Positions 34,001 to 46,063 are shown, numbered from the stretch's first letter. The stretch is 64,000 nt of DNA from Rhodocollybia butyracea (GCA_015501585.1 JADNRY010000344.1:1-64000), one strand, 5' to 3'. Notes: generated from the sequence alone by a model not told the origin. Numbers and translations: made by a program.

Positions 34001-35355
34001 CATGATTGCTGTGTGCAAAACTCTTAGATACAGTACATGCATATCATATGAAACTTCATCTGAACTTGGAATAGCATTATTGACAACAGCATCATATAGC
34101 TCATCAAGACCCTTGGTCTGACTTGGATCTGGGGATTTTGCTAGAGTCAGAGCCCATGCTAATCTTTGTTTAACCAGTCCTGGTCTGGCAGTGATCCATT
34201 TTACCATTGTTGCGGCATAAATGAATAATTTGCCAGATCTTTTAGCTAATGCCCTGATATTGTTTTCTGAAATAATTGGTATCTTTTCAAGTTTTTCTTG
34301 GAGGAATATGATGATGTCACTCTCTACCACATCCATCTCTACATTATGCAAGAAAAATCTTGCAATCTGCAAGTTCTGAAGTGGAGTAGTGAAGTATTCA
34401 GAGACATTTTTCTCTGGTCTGCTGGTCAAGAAGAATTTCAACCCAGGCAGAGAAGCTCTTGAAATAGCTGAGATAAGGGCTTCCAAAACAACATTGACTC
34501 CAGGGCACTCATCCAATGCATCAACAACCACAACAGGCCATGACATGTCTGACCTGACAACTTTCTTCCATGGCTTCACAATCAAATCAATCTGCATTTT
34601 TGGAGATTTTGTGGCCAGGTCTGGATTCTCTTTCAGCTCTTCTTTCAGAGCTTGATCAAAAACAGGGGAGAACCGTGATAGCTGATATGCAATGGTTGGA
34701 ATGATCCTTTGATACTTGCTACAGCTTGGAATCTGTCTGGAACAGAAGAATGTCCCTGCCAGTAGCTGCCTTTCTGCAAGCATCTCACAGACTGATTTTG
34801 CAATAGTACTTTTTCCCGTTCCAGCCATTCCACAGAGCCAGTACCCTTGGGCACCCATGCCTTGTGGTTGGTCAATCCATTCCCCAATTTTTCTCAAAAT
34901 CTCCACTCGAGTACCTAGAGTGCAAGATGATTTAGCATGCTCTATACCATTGTCTGCATCATAAAATGCTTCCGCAGAGTATTGTAGCTTGGTCATAAGC
35001 ATTTCCTGGATACTGTTCAATCATGCATTCTGTGAAGAATGAGTATATGTACCTTGTAGCCTTCACTTTCATTTTCTGCAACATTGTATGTTAATAGCAG
35101 GACGGCAAGCAACCAGCAGAGTTGCTTACTGTAGTAGTCTCCATGAATGTTCAGGAACTGGCCTCCAGTAAGTTGAAAGTTGTGAGCTTGATAAAACATT
35201 GATCGCGCAGCGGTGTCAGTAGTATTCGGAGTATTATCCTTGGCTGTATTATCTTGATGAGACATCGATTGATCAGCATTATCGGTCTTCTTGTTCCGGC
35301 CTGACAACCGCCCCAAAATCTTTCTGACACCAGTCTTTTTGGGATTATCAGACAT
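31022..35355 (-). CDS. NLR1: NACHT-WD40 protein, intact
   Basis: Three exons (35355-35130, 35075-35053, 35005-31022) give 1410 residues in phase. The N-terminus of about 80 residues is basic and Ser/Thr-rich and holds the Gly/Asn-rich motif FQLTGGQFLNIHGDYY. It is followed by the linker LQYSAEAFYDADNG, a NACHT NTPase (P-loop GMAGTGKST at about residues 142-150; Walker B VVVVDALDECPG at about 243-254; FFLTSRPEK sensor), a helical region, and about 14 WD40 units, 13 of them nearly identical 43-residue copies (GHTxx[16 protein letters not shown]), then a divergent C-terminal tail. In fungi such STAND proteins act in non-self recognition, with WD repeats as the sensor and NACHT oligomerisation as the switch. 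No classical effector domain (HET, HeLo, lipase) precedes the NACHT. Confidence 0.9.
31400..33175 (-). repeat. WD40-coding tandem array of NLR1 (129-bp units)
   Basis: About 14 units of 129 bp, near-identical in DNA. Differences cluster at the same codons of each unit: the two after GHT, the one before SVAF, and those around SGSxDxT. The opposite strand is open through the array only because of the repeat composition. Confidence 0.9.
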
Positions 35356-37902
35356 ATTATCCAGAGTTTATCTCGAAAGGAATATAATGAGTTTCAGAAC
35401 AAGCTACACAGTCAAAACTCAAGTGTACCTCAAATGTCGAAGCAAAGCAAGGCAAGGCAAAAGGCGGGATCAGGAAGGGAATGATTTAATGAGACCCCTC
35501 TTTATATGCCAAGATCGGATTGATCTCATGACCATCCATTGATATCGATTTACTGTGCACCTGTCTTCCTTCAATTTACTTCCATCACGTTCTCCATTTA
35601 GTCCAGTTACTAAGTATCCGATGCCCACTCTATCTCCGGCGCCTTCAGGGCTCACTTTTGCACTAGCAAAGCAAACTATGTAGCGCGAACGGATGAAGGA
35701 AGAGATGCTGGTGCTGGGTTTGGCTCGGCCGCAGGCACGGGCGGATTCACTGAGTGGGGTTGGCATGAGCGAAAGCAGACAGATTACTCGTCAGAATGAT
35801 ATTTTGCAAAGAGCACATACAAGCTATTTTTATTCAGCATCCACCGAATAATCCCCATAATCCTCATATCGCTTGATATCGATCAGGGCTAAGTCACGCA
35901 TCTAAACGAAACGGAAATTTTAGACAGATGTATCTCGTACTGAACATACTACATATGTAACAATGATAGTAAGCTACGGTATGGAATGCAACAAATAGAT
36001 GAGTACGAAACTAATAAACCGCTTCGCTATAACCATCGCCGAACTGCGTCTTCCTCAAGTTTGTTTACTTTGGTCTCACCATCCTCGTTGCCACCCGATT
36101 ATACGCCTGCGCCTCTCCGCAGAGAAGCAAAACATCTATGCACCGTCATGCCCATCAATTCACTTGATACTGCCTTATAGCCTACCGGACCATCTTAATC
36201 CTTCGAGAACTCATCCTTGCACCTCCAGTAGCATCTCGTGCTCCCGTCGTTCGTCAATCGGTGTACTTGACATCCTGCGGTCACCATTTGTCCTGTTCCA
36301 ATCGAAAGCAAGTCAGACGTGAGTGGCATGCGCTGGTTCATTTGCAGCAAAGGGTACCTACGGGGCATAGAAGGAGCTTGTTTCTGCTATACAGATCCGG
36401 AAAAGTGAGCTGCACTCCCACATTGACCATGAGGGAGGGATTCAAGAGGTCTTCAGTAGTAGGAACAGAAGACAACCTACGGAAGGAAAAGTGGTTAGTG
36501 CTCGCCCTGCTGTTTAGAGTAATAGAACGAGAATGATAGAGAGAGTTCCAGAAAACAGTGATAGCAAAAAAAAATTGAAGGAAGCACGGGACGGTGAGGA
36601 ATGTAGATGATACCAGATGTAGCGAAAGCGCAAACGAGGAACGGAGCGCGAGACCCGAACGTGCTTGTGAACGTTTGAACTCCGACACCAGTGAACGAAT
36701 GAGCCGAAAGTGAGAGAAAGAACAGTAAACAAAGGAAAAAGCAAAACAAGCGAAATTAGAGCTTACAAGACTCGTCGTTGCCTGCCCGTTGCACGCCTTC
36801 GAACTAGATAATTTCTCGAGGTGTACCGACTTCCGAGACTTCCCTAGATGCCGTCGAAATCGGATTCGTGATGGCAGCTGCTTGTAGCTCTGGAAAAAAT
36901 GGGCTAGGAGGAGCTTTGGTTTCGTGAAGTGTTGAGTGTTACGAGATCGAGGGACGGATTTGAGAGGAGCGGAAGGCGATCTATCGAAGGAGGCGTAGTT
37001 AGTATTTACATTGATATTCACAGCCGTAACCGTAGAAAGAGAATGATAATAGTGGAAAATAGTGATAGTAAAAGAAACAAGGGAAACCCAGTGAGGAATG
37101 CAAGCGTAAAATGAACACTGATACCGGATGATCAATGAAGTGAAAGCGCAAACGAGGAGCGGGAGTGCGGGACTCGGACGTGGTACAATGGAAATGAGAT
37201 GAATGAAAGGGCCGAAAATGGCAAGCGAACATTGAAAAAGGCAAAACAAGTGGAACTAGAACTTACCAGACTCGTCATTGCCTGCCTCTTTCACATCTCC
37301 ATGATGACCATTTTCACTACCTTTCTCCAGGTCCTTCCAGCGCTTCCTGCATAAGCACCAGCCTCTGATTTGCACTGACTTTCAAGGCATCCCAAGAGGC
37401 AACAGAACACACCAGAATCGGAATCATGGTGTGACCCCGCTTGGTAATCCACTCCGTAGCTTTGGAAGGAGTGCCAGTGTACGTTGCAAGCGTGACTGTG
37501 GTTCTCGAGATAGGCAGCATGCGGTGTATTGTCTAGCGGGCAGAAGAGGTGCTGAGCTTGTCGTCGGGAAAATTGGGTCTGTGCCTTGAAGCTTGAGGCC
37601 TTGAGGCCCAGTGAAAACCCGGGCATCCAGGGTCAAGCCAAATCGAGCGAGATCATTCTCACGTCTAGCTGTATCGGGCCATATCAGCCGTATCTTTTCA
37701 ACCGCTACTTCTTTGCTACTTCGACGTCTTTCACCGAGTCCCGACAACTTTTCCAAGCTATATCGAGCCATCTCGGGCTAAACGGGCCAGCACACGTCTA
37801 GTTAATTATGTTGAATTCAATAAACTCTTTTCACTTGAACTTGTCGTGAATTTTGCAGCATTTTTGCTCAACTCTCGTCTACTGCATAGCTTCTAGCCTC
37901 TC
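35356..37902 (-). other. NLR1 upstream region with module M copies A1 and A2
   Basis: No intact gene. On the minus strand: exon-like segment (frame MIPILVCSVASWDALKVSA) ending at donor 37266 (CTG|GTAAGT); 286-bp intron-like stretch with CTAAC branch site and acceptor at 36981; a 214-bp exon-like segment ending at donor 36766 (CTT|GTAAGC); 290-bp intron-like stretch; acceptor at 36477. The same unit recurs at 51.7-52.2, 53.3-53.8 and 60.2-60.5 kb. 35.6-36.3 kb also resembles 50.9-51.5 and 59.3-59.9 kb. 37630-37902 is the probable 5' flank of the CACTA gene. Confidence 0.5.
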
Positions 37903-40082
37903 ATGGCAAAAGGAAAAGAGAGACAATACTACTGTGACTGCCCAAGGTACTGTAAATTTGTTACACCAGTTTCAAAGACAACATACTACGAACATGCCCC
38001 ATTCCGAGACGGTAGTTCAACGGCACCAGGACCTTCACGAAAGCGCCACGCAGATGATACAGGATATTTGGGTCGAGGAAAACGCTCTAAAGTAACGGAA
38101 GAACAAAAAATAGATGAGTTTCAGGTGAGTTTTTGACTAGTTTGTACCGTATTGTCACTAATTGCATTATAACTCTCTTACTTCTTAGAATCAGACTTGT
38201 AATGACAGCCCACCGCCTCGTGAAGATGAATTCCGCCAACAGACTCCAACGGATTGTGAAGACGAATTCCGTCAACAGACTCCGCCGCGTCAGGAAGATG
38301 AATTCGAGCCGCAGACTCCACTACGCCGTGAAGATGAATTTCGTGAGCGAACTCCCGAAGACGAGTTTCGTGGACAACATCCACCACTTCATAACGAAGA
38401 ACAGATGCGACGTGTCCCCGAGATACCGCCTATGCCTTTGCACGAGACTGTTGAAGATATCAGGATTGCTCAGCAGTATATCAACACCCTACGTGCTGCA
38501 TCGCTCAAAAATGGTGACCTCGATGAAGCTACCCTCGATCTGCTATCCCATCCTATCCAAGAACCGTTTGTACTTGGAGAAACTGATGATAACAAGGACC
38601 TGTTCCTGTCTATGGAGCTATTCCTTGGTCTGATCAACGGATCGCAGGATGAGTATACTGCTGCAGCTACAGCCTGTAAGCGCAGGTGTCCTGAAGTGAA
38701 TCCACTGTCGTACGAGCGTGTTCGAAAGCGGGTACTCGAGATTATCGGTGTGCGTCCCATCGTAAACGACATGTGTCCAAACTCGTGCATGGCATACACC
38801 GGTCCTTTCGCTGAACACAATTCTTGTATAAAATGTGGGGAATCTCGGTACTGGCCTGGAACCGAGATATGACGGCAGGAGTTTCATACTCTCCCTATTG
38901 CTCCCTACATTCTACCGTGATCCGAAGACAGCAGAACTTATGGGATATCTAGGGGAGCGACTCAAGAAACTTTCCGTTCAGGTTAAAGGAGGTCAGCCGA
39001 TTGAGGAGTTCGATGATATTTGTTGTGGGAACGATGCTCTGAAAGCTTTTGACGAGGGAAGATTGAAGAAAGATGATGTTGTTCTCATGATCTCGATGGA
39101 TGGCGCGCAGCTGTACAAAATGAAGGGGTCGGATTGCTGGTTCTACATGTGGATTCTCGTTGGGCTTTCACCCGATCGGAGGTACAAGAAAAAGTATGCA
39201 TTCCCTGGTGGTCTTATTCCAGGACCGAACGCTCCAAAGGTACATGAGTCTTTTCTGTTTACTGGTCTTCACCACGTCTCGGCATCTTCTCATATGGAAT
39301 GCATATTCCAACATACTCCATTACTCGCGACTCTTCATTGTGCTCGCTACTGCTGATTACCCTGGGATGACTACGTTCACTGGCGGTGTGGGACATACAG
39401 GAAAGAACGGTTGCCGTCTTTGGTGTAAACAACCTGGTAGACACAAGCCGGGAAGCGGTTGCTACTTTCCTGTGATGTTCAAGCCAGACAACTACGCTGT
39501 TGCAGGCTGTGACTTCGAGGATATTGATCCGACAAAAGTCCACCCCATTAACTCCCAAAGGTATCTTGACGATCTCAATACTGTCCTTGCCTCCCGGAAT
39601 CCCACCCAGTTCAAGAAGAATCATAAAGAGACTGGAATATCAAAGCCTAGTATCTTCCTCGGCCTACATCCCGACACTATCCTTGGTGTTCCGGATATGT
39701 TTCCAAGTGATATCATGCATGCGATTTTGAATCTTGCTGAGGCACTCATTCCGCTATGGCGTGGTTCGCCTGATGCATGTGATTCGAAATACGACAATGT
39801 TGATACTTGGGACTGGGCTACGCTGAAGGGAGAAATATGGGAAACACACGGAAAGGATGTCGCCGATTCCAAACCCTACCTTCCTGACTCGTTCGGTCGC
39901 CCACTGCGTAATATTGCTGAGAAGATTAACAGTGGGTATAAGTGTTGGGAGTTCTTGCTCTACCTGTTCGGTTTAGCCCCTGGTTTATTATATGGAATTC
40001 TTCCTCTCAAGTACTGGAAATCTTTTTGCAAGCTGTGCGCTGGAGTTCGGCTTCTTTACCAACACAAAATCACCCGCTCCCA

Positions 40083-40335
40083 TGTAACGCCTCCGCCTCT
40101 CCATAATCACCACTGACTGTATCCGGCGATACGGTCATCCTAGACACCGCCGATAGACCAAACGGTCTATCTTATCTTTCTATTTATTATTAATTATATA
40201 ATAAATCTGTTACTATAAGTATCGTACGATTACTTAAGAGTCTAGTTAGTCTTTTACACCGTCGTACACACAATAGTATCCTATTTGTCGTGTTCACCGG
40301 TGTTCCTAAGGACTTTGCCCATAGGGCGCGTTATA
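40083..40335 (+). repeat. Solo LTR inside the CACTA transposase
   Basis: 253 bp, same family as the LTRs of the gag-only element, bounded by TCCCA (40078-40082 and 40336-40340). Removing it with one duplication rejoins the transposase frame region RSH...LITMH. Confidence 0.93.
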
Positions 40336-40758
40336 TCCCACCTAATCACCATGCATACGCTACTACTTCAATTCACAGCAGAGTTCGAGCATATGTATGT
40401 GCAACGTAAGTCCACTCGCCTTGACTTTGTCACACAGGCCATACACAACCTGCGACACTCAGCTCCTGAAGTAATGCATGTTGGTCTCGGCATCTGCTAC
40501 TCCCAGTGGACTATGGAGCGCATGATTGGAATTCTCAAAGATAAATTACATCTTCACTCGAATCCTTACGCAAATCTTTCACGCGCATCAGCTACTCAGG
40601 CTCAGACCAATGCCTTGAAGGCTCTTATTCCTGAGTTGGACTTCGGACGTTCCAAAGAGGGTAGAGTTCCCCATGGTGGAGTTGATATTCATGATGGTTA
40701 TGCTCTTCTCCGAGCAAGGGACAAGATCTCAAGAGACATGACAGACATTGAGAAAGCA

Positions 40759-41416
40759 TAGGGTTTTAAAGTGCGGTGCGGTTCGGTTTTGTCACCCATT
40801 TTGGGCAAACCGATAACTGCACCGGTGGTATATTTTTTAAATTTCAGCAAACCTTGCACTGAACTGATAAGAACCGCCTCACCGGTGCCGGTTCAGTGCA
40901 GTTATGCGGTTTTGAACCGGTTTGGCAATAACCTGGTGCAAACTGGTGCAGAACCGGTGAAAATGGCGGTTATACCAGTTTTCAAAACATCATATACCCT
41001 GTAGTGTTGCCTAATAAAATAATCTCTACTTATGAACAGTGTATAAAGGTATTCTTACATTAGTATAAAGTAAATTTGATGTGGTCATCAAGATTTTGAT
41101 TGTATACACCTCACAGGCGCCCAAATCAAATGTGGCACATGGGCGTCTGTGAGCTGTATACAATTAAAAATTTGATTACCAGATCACATCTACTTTACAA
41201 TACATAAAGTCAGGCTTGAAAAACACAGTTAATAAATTATTTTCATTATGTAAATTGCACCGGTTGACCACCGGTTTTGATCAGTTATGCAAATTCTTCA
41301 ATTTCCAAGAACCGCAAACCGCTGCACCGGTGCAACCTTTATTTACCCTCACCGCGGTTCAGTGCAGTGCGGTTGTCGGTTATCCAACGGTTTGTGCACC
41401 GCACTTTAAAACCCTA
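40759..41416. mobile_element. hAT-type MITE, 658 bp, inside the CACTA transposase
   Basis: Perfect terminal inverted repeat TAGGGTTTTAAAGTGCGGTG on both ends and an 8-bp duplication AGAAAGCA (40751-40758 and 41417-41424). The interior is rich in ACCGGT/CCGGTG motifs and has no transposase. It contains a nested inverted repeat at 41064-41200. Confidence 0.93.
41064..41200. repeat. Inverted repeat nested in the hAT-type MITE
   Basis: Arms of about 55 bp (TAAAGTAAATTTGATGTGG on the left; TAAAGTAGATGTGATCTGG read from the right), including GTATACA and CTCACAGGCGCC/GGGCGTCTGTGAG segments. Possibly a separate older element. Confidence 0.55.
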
Positions 41417-42136
41417 AGAAAGCAGCACTGGATAAGTACATCCATGACAACTTTGAAGCTGATATAGTTCCGGATGGATGGCAAGTACCACGAGTTGTTT
41501 GATGGGCCTGACTACAACTGCCAACAGGGCAGATAGCTTGCTCAGCTTGGAAAGAGAAGATTAGGGATCCGGCAAACGTGCGCAAGGCACGAAATGTCAA
41601 GGTATGTTAAAGTTATGCATACTTACCATTTGATTTCTCAGTCTTATTATGGTGCAGGTGGTACCTAACGGAAATCTTGGGTTCACCAAAGTGCAATTCT
41701 ATTTCATTCTCCCAGTTAGCCAAACTGAAGATCGTTACCTCGCAATGGTACGTATGCAAGGTAAACCAGATCTAGAGCTACTTCTTCAGTCTTCTAATGC
41801 ATTGTGGTCATGCACACATGGCACGGAGGAATGTATGGCTGTCGTCAATGTTAAAGATATTCAGTCCGTGGTAGCAATGGTCCCACATTTGACAGCAATT
41901 CTTGGCGATGAATGGAAGGATTGAGTTTTTGTAGTAGAAGCACCTGGGCTGGATGTCGCAGAGATGGGCGGTTTCTTTGAGGAGGAGGATCCTGACGATC
42001 TTGAAGACTAGCATAAATATATAGATGTGCATATATTTACTTTTGACTGAAAACAAAATCGATTAAAGTGCCAAGTAGAATAAGCGCCCAGGCGCCTAAC
42101 TGTCGTTTTCACTCCGTTCTTTTGTCCCGAACCACC

Positions 42137-43294
42137 ATGCCCACTGTACCAAGATCCTCACCTATGTCTTCTGGCTATTATTCTGGATACTCTTCTGGCC
42201 CAGATAGCCCAGAACTTCATCATTCAGCTAAAGAGTCTTCTTCCGACTTTTTCAGTGTAAGTTTTTTCTTGCTTTAGTTGTTAAAAGTATTCATCTATGC
42301 GCTCTAGTCTCCACTCTTGGATTGTTCAAAGAATACTGCCTCTCGAGAAAACCAAGTTCACTGTAATACAGGGCCTGCCAACTTACAAGAGGATTTTTAT
42401 CAGCTAAAACACAAACACAAGATACTCCAAGATAGTCATAGCAAGTGTCTTATAGCGCTTAAGATATTCAAGTATGTGCTTGAGTTTCCTTCATGTTGCA
42501 TATTTCACTAAAGACTATACAGGGAAAACTACGAGAAATGGCTCCAGTCTATCAGGGAATCACCTGCACATACTCCAAATCCGACGACAGCTCTGCTTCA
42601 TGTACCTTCATTCAACTGTACAGATTTCCCTGCTACAATCTTGTGGACGCTGGCAGACTACGAGAAAGCAAAATCGGAACGTGGTAACAAAGGAAAAGGT
42701 CTCAACTCATATGATGACAAACTCTCTTCGAGCTCAGGGCTCTGGTTTTTACAGGATCAATTTGCCAACTACCTGGGTGACAAAGTAATCAACTCCATCC
42801 GTGTAGACAGCAAGGCCGTATGGCAATGTCTAAAGAAGAAATCAAACGGGACACTTGCTGCGAGGTACACTGACATGGACATTGACTCTATCATTGAACT
42901 CAACCACTACTTGTGCCATTTATATCCTTTCCTTGCGCTCTGCAATAATTACTGGAAGACCCGCCAAATTTGGATCATCGATTATGGGTCGTGGTACAAG
43001 AAATGAGAGAAGAAGGAACTCGAAGAGAAGGTGAAGCAAGAAGGGTTTGTAGAACAGGGCACACAACGACACAATGTCAATCACAAGCCTCTCCCACCAT
43101 TTTTAGTCCCAAAAAAGTGTCATGCATTCAAGCTTTCTGATGATAGTGTGGCAAAGAAGCTCAAGGATGGTCCAGCCAAATTTGTACCATCCAAACCTAT
43201 CTCTTCCTTGTTGGCCATCGCTCCCGCTACCTCTATCTCGTCTACTATAGATTCTGCGTCAATCGAACATCCACCAATGGCCACGTTCACCTAA
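42137..43294 (+). pseudogene. Second gene of the CACTA element (accessory protein), decayed
   Basis: Start MPTVPRSSPMSSGYYSGYSS, intron 42257-42309, coiled-coil exon (EDFYQLKHKHKILQDSHSK), intron to about 42520, then frames joined by a shift near 42640 (LWTLADYEKAKSERGNKGKG, NSIRVDSKAVWQCLKKKSNG, WIIDYGSWYKK), a TGA at 43004-43006 and a Pro/Ser-rich tail ending at 43294. It follows the transposase on the same strand, as a second gene often does in CACTA elements. No known catalytic domain; decayed. Confidence 0.55.
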
Positions 43295-43963
43295 ATGCAT
43301 CTACATCCAGCATTAAAACAGGGCATGTTGTCCTAGCAGCAAATATTACTGGTATATGTAGTCAGCTAGCTCACATTTAATGCATTACAGCCCCCTCCTA
43401 ATGCATTAAAACTTCTAAGTGCATACACCTATGGTGTAAGGATTCAGTCAAATGCTTATAGCTGGGGTAGCTTCAATAGAACTGGCACAAACTCAAACTG
43501 GGATGCCCAGAATAGTCCTTGAGAGAGATAGAATTGCAGAAAGGTGGAAGACCGAACATTTGGAAGGTTCCCTGGTGCTCGTAGGCCAGAAGCTGAGGGT
43601 GTAAGATGTTACAGAGCTTGTACTATAACATCCAAGGGACCCATGATCCAAGAATAGGACAAGGGTTTAAGATGATAGAACCATCCCAGGGACCTAGTGG
43701 AGATAAAGAAACAGATAGAACGAGAAATAGAACCAGAACCAGGAAACACAGTAGTTTGTCAATATAATCAGCCTAAGAGGTACAACTTGTATCGACTGAT
43801 CTAATATACATGTTATGTAAGACATGTCAAGGTCAATGACACACAAGTAAGACTGAGACCATATGAACTAGTAACAACTACTGAGATAGGAAAAGGGGTG
43901 AATAGAGGCTAAATGGGCTAGGGCATGACATATAGAGTAGTCAGGGGGTACATACTTAATGCA
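43295..43963. other. Spacer, no gene
   Basis: About 670 bp, AT-rich. TAATGCATTA occurs at both ends (about 43377-43410 and 43955), and a 7-bp-stem hairpin (GATGTTA/TAACATC) is near 43608. It may hold the 3' end of the CACTA element. Confidence 0.4.
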
Positions 43964-44290
43964 TTAAATTGAGTCAGATATTGAAAAGGCCACTAAGATC
44001 GAGAAACAGAATGAAAAGTGAACAGGACTTACTGGAATCAACAGGCCATGCACACGCGAGGTTTGATGACATTCACAATTACCACCTCCGATAGAAACAC
44101 AGGGAGACACGAATTGAGAAGTGGGTGCAGGTGAGGCGCTCTGAGGAATGGCAGCAGTCGGGTAGCTGCTCGCCTTGAAAAACATGTATTGATGATGGTG
44201 GAAGGGATGAAGTGAGCATGTGACAGCCAAGGCCAGCAATTTTAATATGATCCGGACGCGTTAATGCGTGCTTCTAGTACTCCCTATCCA
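43964..44290 (-). other. Module E, copy 1 (exon-like repeat)
   Basis: Minus-strand exon-like frame (MLALAVTCSLHPFHHHQYMF; CVSIGGGNCECHQTSRVHG) ending at a GTAAGT donor near 44033. A related copy lies at 52480-52850, also next to GGACGCGT and the start of the sedolisin upstream region. Function unknown. Confidence 0.4.
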
Positions 44291-44301
44291 AATACCATGG
44301 T

Positions 44302-44315
44302 TCATGATATCATGA
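44302..44315. promoter_or_regulatory. Palindrome upstream of sedolisin copy 3
   Basis: TCATGATATCATGA, matching the palindrome before copy 2 at the same relative place. Confidence 0.35.
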
Positions 44316-44730
44316 TGCCTACTGTTACCCATTTGATGATGGAAAATGGATGCATTCTTCTGGCCAATGACTCAATTTAGAAGACTTCTTCACGATGGTT
44401 CAAGCACAGTAAGGAGCATCTCAAAGTGACTTCAGAAGGCATTGAGCATCATCCTTTCCATGAGGGTTATCAATGCTCTCTATATAGTTCATATACAAAT
44501 CATAATGCTTGTCATTAGGCTTTTTCACCAGTCACTACTCTAATCAACTTACTGTGATTCAACGTGTCATTCTATAACAAGATTTCCTGGAAATACTTAC
44601 TCCTTGCTTCCTCTGTGTGCTTCAGACTTCTCATCTCCATCCATGTTACTAGTAATCAATGGACTGGAAAAGCCCTCATGTGCATGTCTTCCCTCAGTGG
44701 TTCGAGTCCCTCTCCTGTTCCACATTTGGC

Positions 44731-46063
44731 ATGTTTCGCCTCGTTTGTTACATTGCCCCCCTTTCTGGACTCACTGCCTCTATGGCAGCTGGAACCCCCA
44801 GTTGTCGCTTGATGGTAATGCTCGAATCGAGTGAGCCTCCTGCTTACTTTGCAAATGCCAGCTCCCCAACCCCAGACACCACTCTACACTTGAAGATTGC
44901 CCTTACCCCTGTGGACAGAGATTGCCTGGAGCAGAAACTCTTTGATGTCAGTACGCCCGGAAAGGCATTGTACAGTCAGCATCTCGGCTATGAAGAAGTA
45001 TGCCCAGTGAAAAGTCCGTATGGCTGGATCAAGTGTCAGTCAGTCATGGTGGTCTAGAAAACCACGGACATCTAGTTACATCGGGTTGAATCGTTGAAAT
45101 TGACTGGGAGTCTGCCCAGCCCTACGGACTTTTCACTGGGAAGTATGTATCCCAGTCATATTGCGCTCTTTGCTTTTCAGGATAACCGAGTTCTAGGCCA
45201 AAGCCTTTGCAGGTCCCATCCCCGATACTGTACAAGCAGTCACTTCCTGGTTGAATGAAAATGGAATTCAAAATAATGCTACCACCGGCGCATTCAGTGA
45301 ATGGTTAGGGCTCTCTGCTCCTGTATCTACTGTCAACTCTCTTTTCAACACCAACTACCAGTTATTCAATGAAATTGACGGTCCCACAAAGTTGACTAGG
45401 ACATTGACATACTCCATCCCTGATGACTTGCAGCCATATATCAACCATGCTTCATCTGGTACTGATTTCGTGAGAGTATCCAAAGGCTCCCCCCCCCTCT
45501 ACCAAATTTCACTCTACCATTCCTAGTAGGAGCTCAACAAACACTGCCAGGTCGCTCCCTGATCCCATTCCTTGTGGTTTATTGAGGACATGTATAGAAT
45601 CCCCGCCCACAAAGCTACTCAAACATCCAATAATCTTGGTGCAACTGGGTTCCTTGATCAATGGCCTCAGGTGAGATTGAGTATACGCAGAAGATGTTTC
45701 ACTGTTTTCCCAAATTGAAGAACGCAGATTTGGGATACTTTTTGAAAGAATTTTCAACTAAACCTTGCACACTTTAGATGGTGGTTCAGACCCGCAAAGC
45801 CCCGCGCAAGCTGCTGTTGAAGCAGTGAGTTCTCAATTCCTTACCGGAGTTGATCTCATTTAAGCATAAATGTTAGCAGGTTTGTCGTATATAACTTGTG
45901 CTGTGCAAAGACTTCAGCCAACCCTTCTCAAAGTATACCATTGGCCTGGCCAATGGGGTACCAGTAACATTTTTCTCAGTAGGCAAAGACAAACAGATGG
46001 TGGCCTGGATGGGTTCCTCGATCTCATGAACTATATTAACTCTCAATCTTATTCAGAGAATCA
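44731..46063 (+). pseudogene. Sedolisin (S53) copy 3, truncated and frameshifted
   Basis: Same upstream region and first exons as copy 2 (start MFRLVCYIAPLSGLTASMAAG; ALTPVDRDCLEQKLFDVSTP; exon 2 AKAFAGPIPDTVQAVTSW). The first intron carries a 138-bp MITE. Exon 2 loses frame at a run of nine C near 45490. Later exons are recognisable but damaged (HTLDGGSDPQ, KYTIGLANGVPVTFFS). Similarity ends at GFLDLMNYINSQ (46050), where the sequence joins module F of the NLR2 block. Exons for the oxyanion Asp and catalytic Ser are missing. The TATA box present in copies 1 and 2 is deleted (near 44665). Confidence 0.88.
45003..45140. mobile_element. 138-bp MITE in intron 1 of sedolisin copy 3
   Basis: Terminal inverted repeat CCCAGTGAAAAGTCCGTA at both ends, flanked by AAGTATG (44996-45002 and 45141-45147). 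The intact paralogue shows the empty site (GAAGTATGTATCCC). Confidence 0.92.

Larger units (their letters stand above)
37903..42011 (+). pseudogene. CACTA (CMC, tnp2-type) transposase, decayed and split by two insertions
   Basis: Start MAKGKERQYYCDCPRYCK (zinc-finger-like), intron 38125-38188, a five-fold EDEFRQQTP-like repeat, CPNSCMAYTGPF and HNSCIKCGESRY (Cys cluster), then the tnp2 core (LKAFDEGRLKKDDVVLMISMD, DCWFYMWILVGLSPDRRYKK, GGLIPGPNAPK, ATADYPGMTTFTGGVGH, GCRLWCKQPGRHKPG), DSFGRPLRNIAEKINSGYKC, and after the insertions QWTMERMIGILKDKLHLHS and DKYIHDNFEADIVPDGW. Interrupted by a solo LTR (40083-40335) and a hAT-type MITE (40759-41416), both with clean target duplications. TGA at about 38874 (probably once CGA) and frame changes near 38900 and 39280 add to the decay. 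Terminal repeats of the element were not identified. Confidence 0.85.

Noticed and set aside
37600..43960. CACTA terminal inverted repeats
   Set aside because: No matching CACTA...TAGTG pair with a 3-bp duplication could be found by eye, so element ends are left open.
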